Shown piece by piece: positions 7,803 through 15,372 of a DNA stretch of 35,574 nt. This DNA comes from Streptomyces cavernicola (GTDB taxonomy: Bacteria; Actinomycetota; Actinomycetes; Streptomycetales; Streptomycetaceae). A program made the translations under genes and the position numbers. Position 1 is the stretch's first letter; each line of letters opens with the position of its first letter. Location of the stretch: NCBI RefSeq assembly GCF_029968035.1, contig NZ_JASCIQ010000060.1, positions 1 through 35,574 on the forward strand, read 5' to 3'. A model generated the notes under the pieces. It was not told where the DNA came from. It worked only from the letters and a program-made list of their open reading frames with translations, and did not search any database.

Positions 7803-8750
7803 TCAGGAACCGGCGGGCTCCAGCCACACCCGGTCGAGGTTGGCGTTGCACTTGTTGCCCTCGGCGCAGGCGATCTCCACGACGTTGCTGCCCTTGGTCA
7901 GGGTGACCGGGGCCCACGTGGACTGCCAGCCCTTCTCCCAGTCGCCCTTGGGGGAGCCGATGAAGTTCTTCATGCCGAGGGGCTGGGTGTTGGGCTTGCC
8001 GTTGACGACGAGGGTGGCGTCGGCGTCCTCGCCCGGGATGCCGTAGCGGACCCGGAGCTTGTACTCGCCGGCCTTCTTCATCGGGAACGTCCAAGTGACC
8101 TTGGCGCCCACGGTGTTGAAGCCCGTGACGTACACCCCGCCGTCCGCCTCCGCGCCGGGCACGTCCTCGGCGGGGGCGAGCCCGGAGGTGAAGGTCAGCG
8201 CCTTCGCGTCCTCCTTCGGCAGCTCCACCTTCTCGGCGTCCTCGGACGGCTCGGTCTTCGGCTCCTCGCCCTGGCCGCCGTCGGCCCCGGCCGTCTGGCC
8301 CGAACCGGCCTGGTCGGAGCCGGAGTTCGGGTCGTCGTCGCTGTTGCTGAGCATGGCCGCGCCGATGCCGACGACGACCGCGGCGACCACCGCGATCGCG
8401 CCGATCAGCAGGCCCTTGGTGTTGGGGCCGCGACCGCCGCGCCCGTCGCCGGGAGGCGGCTGCCTGCGGGAGCCCTGGCCGCCCTGGCCGCCGGGCAGCG
8501 TCTCGGGCGCCGCGTAGTGCGCGTTCTGCTGCGGCACCTGCGCGCCCGCGCCCGCGCCGGCGCCCTGCTGAGCCTGCTGCCCGTACTGCCGCTCGCCGAC
8601 GGTGCGGACCTGCTGGAACGAGGAGCTGCGCGCGGGGTAGCCGTAACCGCCGCCGGGCGGGGTCGCGCCGGCCGCCTGACCGTCGGCGTAGAGATAGCCG
8701 AACGGGTCGTCGTCCTCGGGCGTGCTCGCGCCGTTGTTGCCGGCCGTCAT
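7803..8750 (-). CDS. Membrane-anchored protein with C-terminal carbohydrate-binding-like (CBM35-type) domain
   Basis: 315 residues. A low-complexity, Gly/Gln/Pro-rich cytoplasmic N-terminus (about 1-110) precedes a single membrane segment (about 113-134, LLIGAIAVVAAVVVGIGAA). An acidic Ser/Glu/Gly linker follows, then an external beta-sandwich of about 120 residues resembling CBM35 domains (GVYVTGFNTVGAKVTWTF, GEYKLRVRYGIPG, WAPVTLTKGSNVVEIAC, LDRVWLEP). It probably binds cell-wall or extracellular glycan; no catalytic motif is seen. The ATG at 8750 (MTAGNNG) is favoured over the ATG at 8768 by gaccgaggg just upstream. It lies 117 bp downstream of cdgB on the same strand, so it may be cotranscribed. 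Confidence 0.72.
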   Translation of the reverse strand: MTAGNNGASTPEDDDPFGYLYADGQAAGATPPGGGYGYPARSSSFQQVRTVGERQYGQQAQQGAGAGAGAQVPQQNAHYAAPETLPGGQGGQGSRRQPPPGDGRGGRGPNTKGLLIGAIAVVAAVVVGIGAAMLSNSDDDPNSGSDQAGSGQTAGADGGQGEEPKTEPSEDAEKVELPKEDAKALTFTSGLAPAEDVPGAEADGGVYVTGFNTVGAKVTWTFPMKKAGEYKLRVRYGIPGEDADATLVVNGKPNTQPLGMKNFIGSPKGDWEKGWQSTWAPVTLTKGSNVVEIACAEGNKCNANLDRVWLEPAGS

Positions 8751-8867
8751 CCCTCGGTCACTCCTCATGCATTCGAGTACGGGCCACAGGTGTCCAATTG
8801 GGCGAGCCTACACGTGCGGGCCGGCCCCGAAAGGCGACGAATCTCTCCCCGCCTCGCTGACCTGCGG

Positions 8868-10595
8868 TTATCCGGCCCGCCTGTGCTGTTTGGCACGAGA
8901 ACGTTTCTCGATGTACATCCGCTGGTCCGCGGATTGCAGCACTTCCTCCGCGGACATCCCGCAGTGCGCCCAGCCGATCCCGAAGCTCGCGCCGACCCGC
9001 ACGGCCCGCCCGTCGACCCGGATCGGCGGGATGATCGCGTTCCGCAGCCGGACGGCGAGGTCCGCGGCGTCGGCCCGGCCGAGCCCGTCGGCGAGGACCA
9101 CGAACTCGTCGCCGCCGAGCCGGGCCACGGTGTCCCCGTCCCGTACGCCGCTGGTCAGCCTGCGCGCGACCTCGATGAGGACGGCGTCGCCGGTGTGGTG
9201 CCCGAAGCGGTCGTTGATCGACTTGAAGCCGTCGAGGTCGCAGAAGAGGACGGCGAGTCCCTTCGTCCCGTCGTCGGTGTCGCCCTCGGGCGCGACGGTG
9301 TGCACATGGTGGTCGAAGGCCTCGATGCCGTGCGGCATGCTCGCGCCGGGGTAGGAGGCGCCGTGCCCGTTGCTGTCGTACGCGTCGTGGCTCTCGTACC
9401 TGTCGGGCATCGCGTACCCCTCGGGGACGGCGAAGCCCTCGGGGGTCTCGTACGCGGGCAGCGAGCCGTACGCCGCGTCCAGGGCGTGGGCGTTCTCCTG
9501 CGGGCCCTCCTTGCGCCGGCACAGGCGGGCGGCGAGGCGGGAGCGCAGCTCGGCGGAGTTGGGGAGTCCGGTGAGGGAGTCGTGCGAGGCGCGGTGCGCG
9601 AGCTGCAGTTCGCGGCGCTTGCGCTCCTCGATGTCCTCGACGTGCGTGAGCAGGAACCGCGGCCCGTCGGCGGCGTCCGCGACGACGGAGTTCCGCAGCG
9701 AGACCCAGAGGTACGTGCCGTCGCGCCGCCCGAGCCGCAGTTCGGCCCGGCCGCCCTCGGCGGAGGTACGGAGCAGCGTGCCGATGTCCTCGGGGTGCAC
9801 GAGGTCGGAGAACGAGTAGCGGCGCATCGCGGCGGCGGGCCGTCCGAGGAGCCGGCACAGCGCGTCGTTCGTGCGCAGGATCCGGCCGTGCTGGTCGCCG
9901 CCCATCTCGGCGATGGCCATGCCGGAAGGCGCGTACTCGAAGGCTTGGCGGAACGACTCTTCACTGGCCCTGAGGGCCTGCTGCTCGCGCTCAAGGCGGA
10001 CCAGGGCGCGCTGCATGTTTGCTCGAAGGCGGGCGTTACTGATTGCAATGGCGGCCTGCGAGGCGTACATCTGCAGCGCCTCGCGCCCCCACGCGCCGGG
10101 ATGCCTGCCGTTGCGCGGCCGGTCCACGGAGATGACGCCGAGGAGCTCGCCGCCGGTCGCTCCGCTCGTGTACATCGGGGCGTAGAGGCGGTCCAGGGGG
10201 TGCCACTCGTCCTCGAAGCGCGGCTCGGGGCCGTCGGTGTGCCACTGCGGCACGTCGTCCTCGATGAGCGTCCAGCCCTCGCTGTGCGGGATGAAGCGGA
10301 GCGCGCCCCAGTCCTGGCCCATCGCGAGCCGGCGCTCCCAGGAGTCCCTGGAGCCGACGCGTCCGGTGATCAGGGCCTCGGCGGCGGCACTGCCTGCGAA
10401 GGCGGCGACGACGAGGTCTCCGTCGGGGCGTACGAGATTGACGCACGCGAGCTCGTACCCGAGTCCTTGGACCACACCGTCGGCGACGGTCTGCAGGGTG
10501 TCGGCGAGGCTGCGCGCCGTGTTCAGCTCCGCGACCACCTGGTGCAGCTGCCGCAGGGTCGCAAGACGGACGTAAGGCTCCGACTCGGTCTCCAT
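8868..10595 (-). CDS. cdgB: Diguanylate cyclase, GAF-PAS-GGDEF
   Basis: 575 residues; makes c-di-GMP from two GTP, a messenger that in Streptomyces controls the switch to development through BldD. Domains in order: GAF (about 10-165), PAS/PAC (about 190-310, ending DIEERKRRELQLAHRASHD), GGDEF (from LTGLPN, about 325-570). The active site RLGGDEF is intact at 494-498, and the inhibitory site RxxD (R485-DG-D488) lies at the normal spacing, so product inhibition is expected. An insertion of about 80 low-complexity residues (about 359-445, Tyr/Pro/Gly/His rich) separates the first helix from the FCDLDGFK strand. Orthologous, from memory, to S. coelicolor CdgB (SCO4281), a BldD target. The promoter shows a Crp-like palindrome. 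Confidence 0.92.
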   Translation of the reverse strand: METESEPYVRLATLRQLHQVVAELNTARSLADTLQTVADGVVQGLGYELACVNLVRPDGDLVVAAFAGSAAAEALITGRVGSRDSWERRLAMGQDWGALRFIPHSEGWTLIEDDVPQWHTDGPEPRFEDEWHPLDRLYAPMYTSGATGGELLGVISVDRPRNGRHPGAWGREALQMYASQAAIAISNARLRANMQRALVRLEREQQALRASEESFRQAFEYAPSGMAIAEMGGDQHGRILRTNDALCRLLGRPAAAMRRYSFSDLVHPEDIGTLLRTSAEGGRAELRLGRRDGTYLWVSLRNSVVADAADGPRFLLTHVEDIEERKRRELQLAHRASHDSLTGLPNSAELRSRLAARLCRRKEGPQENAHALDAAYGSLPAYETPEGFAVPEGYAMPDRYESHDAYDSNGHGASYPGASMPHGIEAFDHHVHTVAPEGDTDDGTKGLAVLFCDLDGFKSINDRFGHHTGDAVLIEVARRLTSGVRDGDTVARLGGDEFVVLADGLGRADAADLAVRLRNAIIPPIRVDGRAVRVGASFGIGWAHCGMSAEEVLQSADQRMYIEKRSRAKQHRRAG

Positions 10596-10708
10596 GCTCG
10601 CTCTCCCCGAGACCTCGACAGCAACTCCTGGATTCGTGGTGCCCTTAGTGTCTGATTGCCTCCGATTACCTCCGCCACTGAATCACAGCGAGCTGCTCAC
10701 TCGGTACA

Positions 10709-10748
10709 CAGGGTCAACAAAATATGGACCCTGTGACTCAAGTCACAA
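10709..10748 (-). promoter_or_regulatory. Predicted cdgB promoter with overlapping Crp-type palindrome
   Basis: On the minus strand TTGTGA (10748-10743), a 16-bp spacer and CATATT (10726-10721) form a good sigma-70-type promoter facing cdgB. The -35 is covered by TGTGACTCAAGTCACA (10732-10747), which fits both the classical TGTGA-N6-TCACA and the S. coelicolor Crp motif GTG-N6-GNCAC. A second inverted repeat, cagggtc/gaccctg (10709-10715 and 10727-10733), brackets the -10. Crp control is an inference from the match. Confidence 0.6.
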
Positions 10749-10948
10749 GCGACGTGAAGGGGCGGGGGCCGTGAGGTGGATCTCCGCGTACGTTTCCTGA
10801 ACGCAAAGCTCTTGGCTGGGGCATCTTTCCGGCCGCGCGCCGGGGGCGTGTTGAGAGGTGCACTCGGGGCGCAACCGGAGTGTACGGGTCCGGACCTAGG
10901 TCGTACGTCCCGGCCGGGGGGCCGATGTGGCCGGCGGGGGTCCGGGGC

Positions 10949-10964
10949 TAGCGTCTTGGTCGTG
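10949..10964 (+). promoter_or_regulatory. Leaderless promoter of the flavin reductase gene
   Basis: TAGCGT (10949-10954) fits a Streptomyces -10 box and ends 7 bp before the GTG at 10962, the spacing expected when transcription begins at the start codon. No ribosome binding site precedes that GTG, which agrees with a leaderless mRNA. No clear -35 box was found. Confidence 0.45.
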
Positions 10965-11504
10965 TCCACCGTGCTGAAGTCTCATCCTGTCAAGGTGAGC
11001 AACGAAGAGTTCCGTGCCGCCATGTCCCGGCTCGCCGCAGGCGTCGTCCTCGTCACCGCGCGGGAGGACGAGCTCGGCGAGGGCGGCCCGAGGGCGGAGG
11101 ACGTCGGCATGACGGCGACGGCCTTCATGTCCGTCTCCCTCGACCCGCCGCTGGTCCTGGTCAGCCTCCGTGAGGGCTCACGCATGGACGATCTCCTTGC
11201 GGAGCAGCCGCGTTGGGGTGTCTCGGTCCTGTCCGAGAGTCAGCGCCACATCGCGGGCCGCTTCGCGATGAAGGGCCGCATCAGCGACCGGCTCCTCTTC
11301 GAGGACATCCCGTACGTACGGGGCACGGAGTCCGACGCCCCCCTGATCGGCGGCGCGCTCGCGACCCTGGAGTGCGAGACCCAACAGCGAGTGGAGGCGG
11401 GCGACCACACCCTCGTCGTGGGCCACGTCCTCACGGCAACCGTCCCGAGCGCGGAGGGCGGACCGCTGCTGTACTTCAAGGGGCGGTACCGGCAGATGGG
11501 TTGA
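10962..11504 (+). CDS. Flavin reductase-like domain protein (FMN-binding split barrel)
   Basis: 180-residue predicted NAD(P)H:flavin oxidoreductase or flavin-binding partner. Typical family features: an N-terminal FRAAMSRLAAGVVLVTA strand-helix, MTATAFMSVSLDPPLVLVSL (flavin-binding), GVSVLSESQRHIAGRFA, and the C-terminal HTLVVGHVL...PLLYFKGRYRQMG. It could supply reduced FMN/FAD to a monooxygenase, but none is encoded nearby. The GTG at 10962 is chosen because a -10-like hexamer lies immediately upstream; a GTG at 10998 (VSNEEFR) is an alternative. Divergent from cdgB across 366 bp. Confidence 0.85.
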   Translation: MSTVLKSHPVKVSNEEFRAAMSRLAAGVVLVTAREDELGEGGPRAEDVGMTATAFMSVSLDPPLVLVSLREGSRMDDLLAEQPRWGVSVLSESQRHIAGRFAMKGRISDRLLFEDIPYVRGTESDAPLIGGALATLECETQQRVEAGDHTLVVGHVLTATVPSAEGGPLLYFKGRYRQMG

Positions 11505-12315
11505 GGGATTCCGGGGGTACGGCGGGCCGGCCGGGGCGCGGCCAGCCGGCCAGGGCACGACCAGCCGGTCGCCGCGGCCCGCCCCCGCAGCCCCTCTCCC
11601 ACCCACCCGCCCCCACCTAGTCCGGGGGAGCAGGCACCCAGCACCCCAGGCGTGACCATTCCCCCACCCGCACACAGGGCACTCGGCCCCGACCAGCTAG
11701 CTGTTGACCTCAGCCCAGGGGAGCCGCCGCAACCGGCCACACGCAACGTCGACCGCCCGCCCAGCCCGTCTCCGACCCCTCACCCGCCCCGGCTTGTCCG
11801 GGGGTTCGGCGCTCGGCGCGTCCCCGTGGCGGGGCGTGCTGGCTTCCGGCGTCGGGCTACGGGGCTCAACCGGCAATGAGGAGGGCCGAGGTGGACCGCT
11901 GGTGCGCCTAATGCGAGCCGCCCGCCGCCCACTCTCGGGGATCGGATGTCCTGTGTCACCAGCGAGCGCCATGCAGGGGCGCGGCCGGGGGGTCGCTCAC
12001 TGCTGCCCAACGAGCAGGGATGTTCGGTCTGCAAGGGGGCAAGTCGCCTGCCATCTGCGGGCGACGGTCCTGCAGGCGGTAACTCGGCCTATTGCAAGCC
12101 TCGCCGACGCCTAAGGGGCGGCTGTGGAGCCACGAGCGCGCGCCCCGTTGTGCCGAGGTTGCGACGCCGGAAGCCTGAATCCGGGCAAGGCGGGGCGGGT
12201 GGGTGGGAGTGGGGTTGAGCGGGCGGTCGGCCGGCAACCCGCGAGTCCGGTCAGGATTCGGTATGACACTGTGTGTCATCACTTCTGGAGAGTCGACGGT
12301 GGCCATGCGGCTCGC
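11505..12315. other. 811-bp gene-poor stretch
   Basis: No frame shows convincing coding sequence; the open frames here have no recognisable domain, no ribosome binding site and uneven third-base GC. Just after the flavin reductase stop, ggccggcc (11527-11534) and agccggcc (11543-11550) can fold into a weak hairpin. ATGACAC-TGT-GTGTCAT at 12263-12279 is a perfect 7-bp inverted repeat 37 bp beyond the GntR stop, and could be its terminator or an operator. No tRNA, integrase or direct att repeat was recognised, although the setting (a long gap beside a regulator/ATPase pair) would suit an insertion scar. Confidence 0.5.
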
Positions 12316-13077
12316 CTATGCGTCGAACTCGTACTCCAAGACGTACGCCGACGAGTCCAGGACCATGTCGTTGACCTCGACCGCGCGGCCGTCCTCCGCG
12401 AAGGCGGTGCGGCAGATGAGGGTGACCGGAGTGCCCGGCGTCAGGCCGAGCCCTGCGGTCTCCTCCGCGTTCGGCATGCGGGAGCGGATCTCCTCGCGGA
12501 AGTGGACCGGCTTGTGGCCGATCTCGTCGAGGCGGGCGTAGATGCCGCCGGGTCCGGTGTCCGGCTGTGTGATCGCCGTTCCGGCAACGAGCTCGGCGTC
12601 GAGATAGGAGGTGGCGAACAGGACGGGGCGCCCGTCGAGGAGGAACCTTCGGCGCCGCACGCAGACCGGTGCCTCGGCCGGGGTGTCAAGGGTGGCGGCG
12701 ACGCCTTTTGGCGCGGGCTCTTCCATCACGGAGACCGAATCGACCTCCAGGCTCCGGTCGTCGATGTCCGCGGACCACACGGACTTCCCCTGTGCCCACA
12801 GGTTCAGTGAGAGCCGCTGTACGCCGCGTCGCCGGATGACCACCTCGTATTGGCGCACAAAGATGCCGGCACCCTTGCGGGCCTCGATCAGCCCTTCCGA
12901 TCGAAGGGTCGCCAGAGCCTGCCGCGCGGTCATGCGCGCAACCTCGTAGGTGGCCATGAGGTCGTTCTCGCCGGGGATTCGCTGCCCGGGTGTGTACGTA
13001 CCGGCTGCGATGGCGGCCTTCAAGTCGGCGGCGATTCGCTGGTACTTGGGCTGTCGGCCGACGGTCCGCCTGTTCAT
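12316..13077 (-). CDS. GntR family transcriptional regulator, HutC/UTRA type
   Basis: 253 residues. N-terminal winged helix-turn-helix (about 10-75: KYQRIAADLKAAIAAG, GQRIPGENDLMATY, ARMTARQALATLRSEGLI) followed by a UTRA effector-binding domain (about 95-250, including RRRFLLDGRPVLFATSYLDAE and GLTPGTPVTLICRTAFAEDG). The effector is unknown. The ATG at 13077 has gggagag 7 bases upstream; the longer frame upstream is not supported. The shared intergenic region with the divergent ATPase gene carries two copies of a TCTCTAGAGA palindrome, plausible autoregulatory operators. Third-base GC is a little lower than in the flanking genes, which hints at later acquisition. Confidence 0.88.
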   Translation of the reverse strand: MNRRTVGRQPKYQRIAADLKAAIAAGTYTPGQRIPGENDLMATYEVARMTARQALATLRSEGLIEARKGAGIFVRQYEVVIRRRGVQRLSLNLWAQGKSVWSADIDDRSLEVDSVSVMEEPAPKGVAATLDTPAEAPVCVRRRRFLLDGRPVLFATSYLDAELVAGTAITQPDTGPGGIYARLDEIGHKPVHFREEIRSRMPNAEETAGLGLTPGTPVTLICRTAFAEDGRAVEVNDMVLDSSAYVLEYEFDA

Positions 13078-13154
13078 ATGCAGCTCTCCCGATCGTTCTG
13101 GCCATCGTATGCGCGTGCCCTGTGACGCGGTGCTGGCCAAGGAGATCACGCCTC

Positions 13155-13215
13155 TATCTCTAGAGAATGTTTGACGCGCATGCCGAAGGTGCGCTTCACT
13201 CATTCTCTAGAGATA
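13155..13215. promoter_or_regulatory. Paired CTAG-centred operators between gntR and the HATPase gene
   Basis: TATCTCTAGAGAATG (13155-13169) and CATTCTCTAGAGATA (13201-13215) are exact inverted copies, and each is itself nearly palindromic around CTAG. They are 46 bp centre to centre and 78-138 bp from the gntR start. This layout is typical of a GntR regulator acting on its own divergent promoters; binding is inferred. Confidence 0.65.
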
Positions 13216-13253
13216 AGTACTCGCTCAGTGGAGGCTCCTTGCTGCCCACGCAC

Positions 13254-13661
13254 ATGGTCGAAGTCAGCCAACGACTACCTCGTACACCTCGCAGCGCGAC
13301 GCGCGCGCGAGCGCTCCTCCGTGAGCAGCTCACCGAGTGGGGGATCAAGGGCGAACTCATGGACACCGCAGAGCTGTTGCTCTCCGAGCTGGTCGCCAAC
13401 GCGGTGCAACACGCGCCCGTCCCCGCAGGGCGGGACATCGGGTTACGGGTCGGGCTCCGGAATGGCCGCGTGGTGCGGATCGAGGTGTCCGACGCGGGGG
13501 ACGGGCGACCCGTGCCCCGGCAGGCTGGGCCTGAGGACGAGCAGGGGCGGGGGCTCGCTCTCGTCGGAGCGTTAGCCGATCGGTGGGGCTGCTCTCCGCG
13601 TCCGTACGGTATCGGGAAGGCCGTGTGGGTCGAGCTTGAACTGCCCGGGGGCGGGCCCTAG
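13254..13661 (+). CDS. HATPase_c-type ATP-binding protein (anti-sigma-factor kinase-like)
   Basis: 135-residue stand-alone GHKL ATPase of the RsbW/SpoIIAB-like group that is greatly expanded in Streptomyces. N box ELLLSELVANAVQHA, G1 box VSDAGDGRPV and G2 box GRGLALVGALADRWG are all visible. No transmembrane or dimerisation region is present, so it probably acts as an anti-sigma or anti-anti-sigma kinase with partners elsewhere. The start is uncertain: ATG 13254 has no close ribosome binding site, whereas TTG 13239 follows GGAGG by 4 bases. Divergent from the GntR gene. Its TAG stop overlaps the convergent arfB stop in a CTAG. Confidence 0.82.
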   Translation: MVEVSQRLPRTPRSATRARALLREQLTEWGIKGELMDTAELLLSELVANAVQHAPVPAGRDIGLRVGLRNGRVVRIEVSDAGDGRPVPRQAGPEDEQGRGLALVGALADRWGCSPRPYGIGKAVWVELELPGGGP

Positions 13662-14086
13662 CCCCAGTCTCGGCCCGAGCGGTCGCGCTTCCGTTCCGAG
13701 CGGGCCTTCTTCTCGCGGAGGCGGCGTTCGTTGATGCCTCGGGGGATCTTCGTCGCGCGGCGTGGGCGGGGCGGTGGGGCGGTGGCCTCGGCCAACAGGG
13801 ACGCCATGCGGGTCGCGGCCAGCTCGCGGTTGCGCCACTGCGAGCGGTGGTCGGAGGCGCGGACCGCGAGCACGCCGTCCACGAGGCGGGGCGCCAGGCG
13901 TTCGAGGGCGCGGGACTTCCAGACCTCGGGGAGGGACTGCGTCTTGGCGAGGTCGAACCTCAACTCCACCTGCGAGTCGGAGGTGTTGACGTGCTGGCCG
14001 CCGGGGCCGGACGAGCGGGAGAAACGCCACATGAGCTCGGCCTCCGGCAGGAGGACCGAGCCGCGGATGACGTAGGGCCCAGGCAT
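13658..14086 (-). CDS. arfB: ArfB/YaeJ-type alternative ribosome-rescue peptidyl-tRNA hydrolase
   Basis: 142-residue class I release-factor homologue lacking codon-recognition domains; hydrolyses peptidyl-tRNA on stalled ribosomes. The GGQ catalytic loop is intact (SSGPGGQHVNTSDSQVEL, Gly29-Gly30-Gln31), and the C-terminal tail is strongly basic (RRLREKKARSERKRDRSGR), the part that in ArfB enters the empty mRNA channel. The ATG at 14086 is preferred to the one at 14122 because the protein then starts at the usual MPGPYVIRGSV and a purine-rich gaggatggggg precedes it. It lies downstream of the SIS gene on the same strand. Confidence 0.87.
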   Translation of the reverse strand: MPGPYVIRGSVLLPEAELMWRFSRSSGPGGQHVNTSDSQVELRFDLAKTQSLPEVWKSRALERLAPRLVDGVLAVRASDHRSQWRNRELAATRMASLLAEATAPPPRPRRATKIPRGINERRLREKKARSERKRDRSGRDWG

Positions 14087-14130
14087 GCCCCCATCCTCGC
14101 GCGTCCCGACCCTCCCCGTCACCCCGATAA

Positions 14131-14182
14131 ATCAGGCGAGCACATCAGGCGAGCGAACCAGGCGAGCGAACCAGGTGAGCGG
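14131..14182. repeat. Four tandem 13-bp repeats after the SIS gene
   Basis: Units atcaggcgagcac, atcaggcgagcga, accaggcgagcga and accaggtgagcgg at 14131, 14144, 14157 and 14170. They fill the gap between the SIS-gene stop and arfB and almost touch the stop codon. They look like a local slippage array; no function is evident. Confidence 0.75.
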
Positions 14183-14183
14183 C

Positions 14184-15083
14184 TCACGCCAGGATCACGC
14201 TGCGCGTCAGGTTGCGCGGGCGGTCCGGGTCGTAGCCCTTGGACTCCGCGAGGGCCACCGCGAGCCGCTGGGCGCGGATCAGGTCGGCCAGCGGGTCGGT
14301 CTCCTGGCGGGCGACGAGGTGGCCGCCGACCCGGTCCACGTCACCGGCGAGCCCCTCCGGCAGCGTGCCGAACATCCACGCCACCCGGCCGGGCCCGGTG
14401 ATGGAGATGGGGCCGTGGCGGTACTCCATCGCCGGGTACGACTCCGTCCACGCGCCCGCCGCCTCACGCATCTTGAGGCCCGCCTCCAGGGCGAGCCCGT
14501 ACGTCCAGCCGCGGCCGAGGAACGTCCACTGCTCCGCGCCGAGCACCGCCTCCGGGAGGGGTTCGGTGACCGCGAGCTCCGCGTCCACCGCGGCCTCGGC
14601 GACCGGCTTCACGCCGAGCGCCGACAGATCCCCGAGCCCGGCCCGCAGGAACGCGAGCGCGGTCGTGGCGAAGCGGGTCTGGACGACCGACTCCTCGTCC
14701 GCGAAGTCCAGGACGGCGACCGAGTCCGCGGCCTCCATGACCGGGGTCTTCGGGTCGGCGGTGAGCGCCGTGGTCGGAACGGAGCCCCGCAGGGAGGTGA
14801 GGAGTTCAAGCACCTCCGTCGTCGTACCGGAGCGGGTGATCGCCACGACCCGGTCGTACGCGCGGCCCGCCGGGAACTCGGACGAGGCGAAGGCGTCCGT
14901 CTCGCCCTGCCCGGCGGCCTCGCGCAGCGCGGCGTAGGCGATGGCCATGAACCAGGACGTGCCGCAGCCGGTGACGGCGACCCGCTCGCCCGGTCGCGGC
15001 AGCCCGTCGAAGGCGGCCGCGGCGTCCGCCGCTCGGCGCCAGCAGGAGGGCTGGGTGGCTATTTCTGCTGCGGTGCGTGACAT
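14184..15083 (-). CDS. SIS-domain sugar-phosphate isomerase/deaminase (AgaS/GlmS-isomerase-like)
   Basis: 299 residues with two SIS halves. The first half shows VAVTGCGTSWFMAIAYA (phosphosugar-binding loop) and AITRSGTTTEVLELL; the second shows FLGRGWTYGLALEAGLKMREAAG and YPAMEYRHGPIS, the C-terminal GlmS-isomerase pattern (LKxxE...E..RHGP). It probably acts on glucosamine-6-phosphate or galactosamine-6-phosphate. The ATG at 15083 has gaggag upstream. It is divergent from the sugar-binding lipoprotein; the intergenic region has two dre-like sites and three 23-bp iterons. AgaS-type deaminase, FrlB-like deglycase or a GlmS-like isomerase are all possible. Confidence 0.85.
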   Translation of the reverse strand: MSRTAAEIATQPSCWRRAADAAAAFDGLPRPGERVAVTGCGTSWFMAIAYAALREAAGQGETDAFASSEFPAGRAYDRVVAITRSGTTTEVLELLTSLRGSVPTTALTADPKTPVMEAADSVAVLDFADEESVVQTRFATTALAFLRAGLGDLSALGVKPVAEAAVDAELAVTEPLPEAVLGAEQWTFLGRGWTYGLALEAGLKMREAAGAWTESYPAMEYRHGPISITGPGRVAWMFGTLPEGLAGDVDRVGGHLVARQETDPLADLIRAQRLAVALAESKGYDPDRPRNLTRSVILA

Positions 15084-15108
15084 GTGCGGCGGCTCCTCGA
15101 CGAGCGGT

Positions 15109-15177
15109 CGGAACGTATTCGGCAGAACGTGCGGAACGTACTCGGCAGAACGTGCGGAACGTACTCGGCAGAACGTG
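15109..15177. repeat. Three tandem 23-bp iterons upstream of the SIS gene
   Basis: Units at 15109-15131, 15132-15154 and 15155-15177 are identical except for one C/T difference in unit 1. Each contains two AACGT motifs (cggaacgtactcggcagaac...). The array ends 26 bp before the SIS ATG on the minus strand, within the likely 5' leader or promoter. It may be an operator array or a simple tandem duplication. Confidence 0.85.
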
Positions 15178-15247
15178 ACGTGCATAGCAGCCCTCCGGCC
15201 TGCGCGGCAACGGTGGCCGGTGGGCGCCGTTGCCGAAGCGAGACCTG

Positions 15248-15279
15248 AGTGGTGTAGACCTTGTGTGGTGTAGACCTTA
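15248..15279. promoter_or_regulatory. Two tandem dre-like sites (DasR operators)
   Basis: AGTGGTGTAGACCTTG (15248-15263) and TGTGGTGTAGACCTTA (15264-15279) lie end to end. Both match the GGTnTAGACC core of the DasR element. They lie between the divergent SIS and sugar-binding genes, about 94 bp before the lipoprotein start, and could control both. Two helical turns do not fit 16 bp exactly, so cooperative binding is uncertain. Confidence 0.72.
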
Positions 15280-15372
15280 CGGGCGAACGCCGGGGAAATC
15301 CCCGGAAACGATCACGTACGGCGACGCCGGAAGCAGAGACGACGGAACAGAACGGCAAGGGTGGGAATCGGC

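Noticed and set aside
10697..10708. BldD box upstream of cdgB
   Set aside because: BldD is known to act on cdgB in S. coelicolor, but only a half-site-like gagtga is visible here, which is not enough to place an operator.
11704..12114. A 136-codon + strand ORF in the gene-poor gap
   Set aside because: Composition is unlike neighbouring proteins, no ribosome binding site and no recognisable family; treated as chance.
11505..12315. tRNA gene or att site in the gap beside the GntR module
   Set aside because: No cloverleaf, no conserved T-loop sequence and no direct repeat pair could be found by eye.
15109..15177. Possible CRISPR-like direct repeats
   Set aside because: The 23-bp units abut directly with no spacers, and no cas genes are present.
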